64,000 nucleotides of DNA, taken from Bog-159 sp963738345 (lineage in GTDB: Bacteria > Acidobacteriota > Terriglobia > Bryobacterales > Bryobacteraceae). A model generated the notes under the pieces. The model ran no database searches and was not told the origin of the DNA. It saw nothing but the letters and a program-made list of their open reading frames with translations. The DNA is taken from assembly GCA_963738345.1 (NCBI GenBank), contig CAVTWI010000002.1:124001-188000 (forward strand), given 5' to 3'. The position numbers and the translations under genes were made by a program. Positions 63,146 to 64,000 of this stretch are shown here, piece after piece (position 1 is the first letter of the stretch; every line of letters starts with the position of its first letter).

Positions 63146-63222
63146 AGCTGGCGTAGCTCAGTTGGTAGAGCATCTGATTTGTAATCAGAGGGTCGGGGGT
63201 TCAAGCCCCTCCGCCAGCTCCA
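63146..63222 (+). tRNA. tRNA-Thr (anticodon TGT)
   Basis: Acceptor stem GCTGGCG/CGCCAGC, D arm TAGCTCAGTTGGTAGAGC, anticodon loop TTTGTAA (TGT), T arm with GGTTCAAGCC, CCA encoded. Its 3' end starts the stretch of ~400 bp without genes. Confidence 0.95.
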
Positions 63223-63626
63223 ACATCTTGAACGTTTAAACCCACTTGAATTCTCCTGATGTACCAGATTTTGTGCCGGTTTGCGCGGATTCCCGTAGGC
63301 TTCAACCTTTCGCGCGGCTTCTTGAAGATCTGGCAAATTTTTGCCTTCCGGCTCACCGGCATCTTCGGGCGCGATGGTCGCAACACATCCAGTGGGGGGG
63401 GGCGATGGCGCAGGGGATCCTGTGAATTCGGTGGTGCTTTGGACGATGCCTAGGACGGCCCGTACGAAGGCGCGGCTAATCCTGTGGTGTTCGACATTCC
63501 GTGTCGGACAGCATTGTCCGACAATACGCAGAGATTTCGCGGTTAGGACGCATAGGCAGTGGCGGAGCACGGGGTGAGTTCGCCCCGCTTCAAAACTCTT
63601 CCGCAATTCCGGCATGACCCTGTTCG
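63223..63626. other. gene-poor region after tRNA-Thr
   Basis: 404 bp with no credible gene. It contains a run of seven G at 63391-63398 and the palindrome described separately. A long antisense frame here crosses both tRNA genes and is rejected. No attachment-site duplication of the tRNA end was seen. Confidence 0.5.
63502..63523. promoter_or_regulatory. 22-bp inverted repeat
   Basis: TGTCGGACA at 63502-63510 and TGTCCGACA at 63515-63523 are perfect reverse complements separated by GCAT. It has the size of a dimeric regulator operator; without a T-tract it is not a typical terminator. It is ~100 bp downstream of the AraC-type gene. Confidence 0.4.
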
Positions 63627-64000
63627 TCAAATACCGCGTTTAAGGTATTCACCAGGGTTGGCCCCGACAACTCGCTTGAACGCCTTACTGAAGGCCGCGC
63701 CGGACTCGTAACCGACCGACCGGGCAACGTCTATAAGCTTCCTGTCACCCTGTCGTAGTAACGGCATCGCCTTCTGCATCCTCCACTCGGTTACGTATTC
63801 CAACGGTGTTTGTCCGAGTAGCTCTTTAAAACGCGCTGCGAATGCCGAGCGAGACATGCCCGCCGATTCGGCTAGAGATTCGACTGTCCAAGGCGTGTTC
63901 ACACCGTCGTGAATGGCACTCAGCGCAGTGCTCATTTGCGGATCGAAGATCGCACGGAGCCATCCTTTGTTACGTTCCAGTCCCGACGCGATATGTGCCC
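63627..64000 (-). CDS. AraC-family transcriptional regulator, partial
   Basis: The frame is open to the window edge, so the N-terminal (probably cupin-6) domain is cut off. The visible ~123 residues read GLERNKGWLRAIFDPQMSTA then TPWTVESLAESAGMSRSAF, and KLIDVARSVGYESGAAFSKA, the two helix-turn-helices of the AraC/XylS DNA-binding domain, ending FKRVVGANPGEYLKRGI. The RDPQ-then-AL..IH..P..PWTVE linker is typical of cupin-6 AraC regulators. Effector and target unknown. Confidence 0.85.
   Translation of the reverse strand, partial: AHIASGLERNKGWLRAIFDPQMSTALSAIHDGVNTPWTVESLAESAGMSRSAFAARFKELLGQTPLEYVTEWRMQKAMPLLRQGDRKLIDVARSVGYESGAAFSKAFKRVVGANPGEYLKRGI

Noticed and set aside
63091..63630. 179-codon minus-strand frame over both tRNAs
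   Set aside because: Its RRGLNPRPSDYKSDALPTEL segment is the well-known antisense translation of tRNA genes.
1..64000. CRISPR array or prophage
   Set aside because: No regularly spaced repeats and no phage structural, integrase or terminase genes seen.

Overview
The window is a GC-rich, mostly chromosomal segment that looks like a member of the Acidobacteriota, most plausibly the Bryobacterales/Solibacter group. This rests on gene content and was not confirmed by a search: a large duplicated-type FtsX permease (ADOP), an ECF sigma factor coupled to a giant Ser/Thr-kinase/NTPase/TPR protein, a PQQ dehydrogenase, a PEP-CTERM protein, GH28 and other glycoside hydrolases, a HAF-repeat exoprotein and small basic KGG-type proteins. 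No phage or plasmid backbone is visible. The clear mobile DNA is a pair of group II introns.

Layout. 1-3.8 kb: end of a Glf-like FAD oxidoreductase, a GT-C membrane glycosyltransferase, an alpha/beta hydrolase, an S4 RNA-binding protein and a PEP-CTERM protein. 3.9-10.7 kb: two-subunit molybdenum hydroxylase, chemoreceptor, tatA/B-tatC, a small coiled-coil protein and a methyltransferase. 10.8-17.1 kb: tRNA-Ala, HAD phosphatase, a glycoside hydrolase-aldolase pair, a Cys-rich/Pro-Glu protein and a GH28 pectinase. 17.6-27.5 kb: a HEPN protein with partner, ECF sigma plus kinase, DUF4242, acyl-CoA dehydrogenase, hpt, an M15-like protein, rsfS-rlmH, and decayed toxin-antitoxin remnants. 27.5-30.9 kb: HAF-repeat protein, PQQ dehydrogenase, rpsT. 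30.9-36 kb: a tightly overlapping minus-strand operon (membrane protein, psd, pssA, USG-1-like Asd, lptE, holA) linking phospholipid synthesis, LPS export and replication. 36-45 kb: methyltransferase, TetR, plsC-folC-accD, a fused CbiM/CbiQ cobalt/nickel ECF transporter with its ATPase, a ferritin-like protein and an adenosine-specific kinase. 45-49 kb: one group II intron inserted inside another (a twintron), each with its own maturase and domain V. 49-64 kb: HEAT-repeat protein, ADOP permease, nucleotidyltransferase, amidohydrolase, methyltransferase plus TetR with a visible operator, coaD, aminotransferase, manA, small basic proteins, FAH hydrolase, M1 aminopeptidase, tRNA-Gly, tRNA-Thr and a partial AraC regulator.

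Two observations stand out. First, the nested introns: two GTGCG 5' ends lie upstream of the first maturase, the outer intron's GTAGTACC motif is split exactly at the inner intron, and EBS/IBS pairings can be proposed for both. Second, single-base frameshifts are concentrated in about 11.6-14.9, 18.2-24.7 and 31-35 kb and hit genes expected to be essential (holA, psd, pssA, lptE), while long genes elsewhere (802, 816 and 643 residues) are intact. Indel errors in the assembly are the simplest explanation. Genes judged real but frameshifted are listed as CDS across their full span with break points noted; true fragments are listed as pseudogenes.
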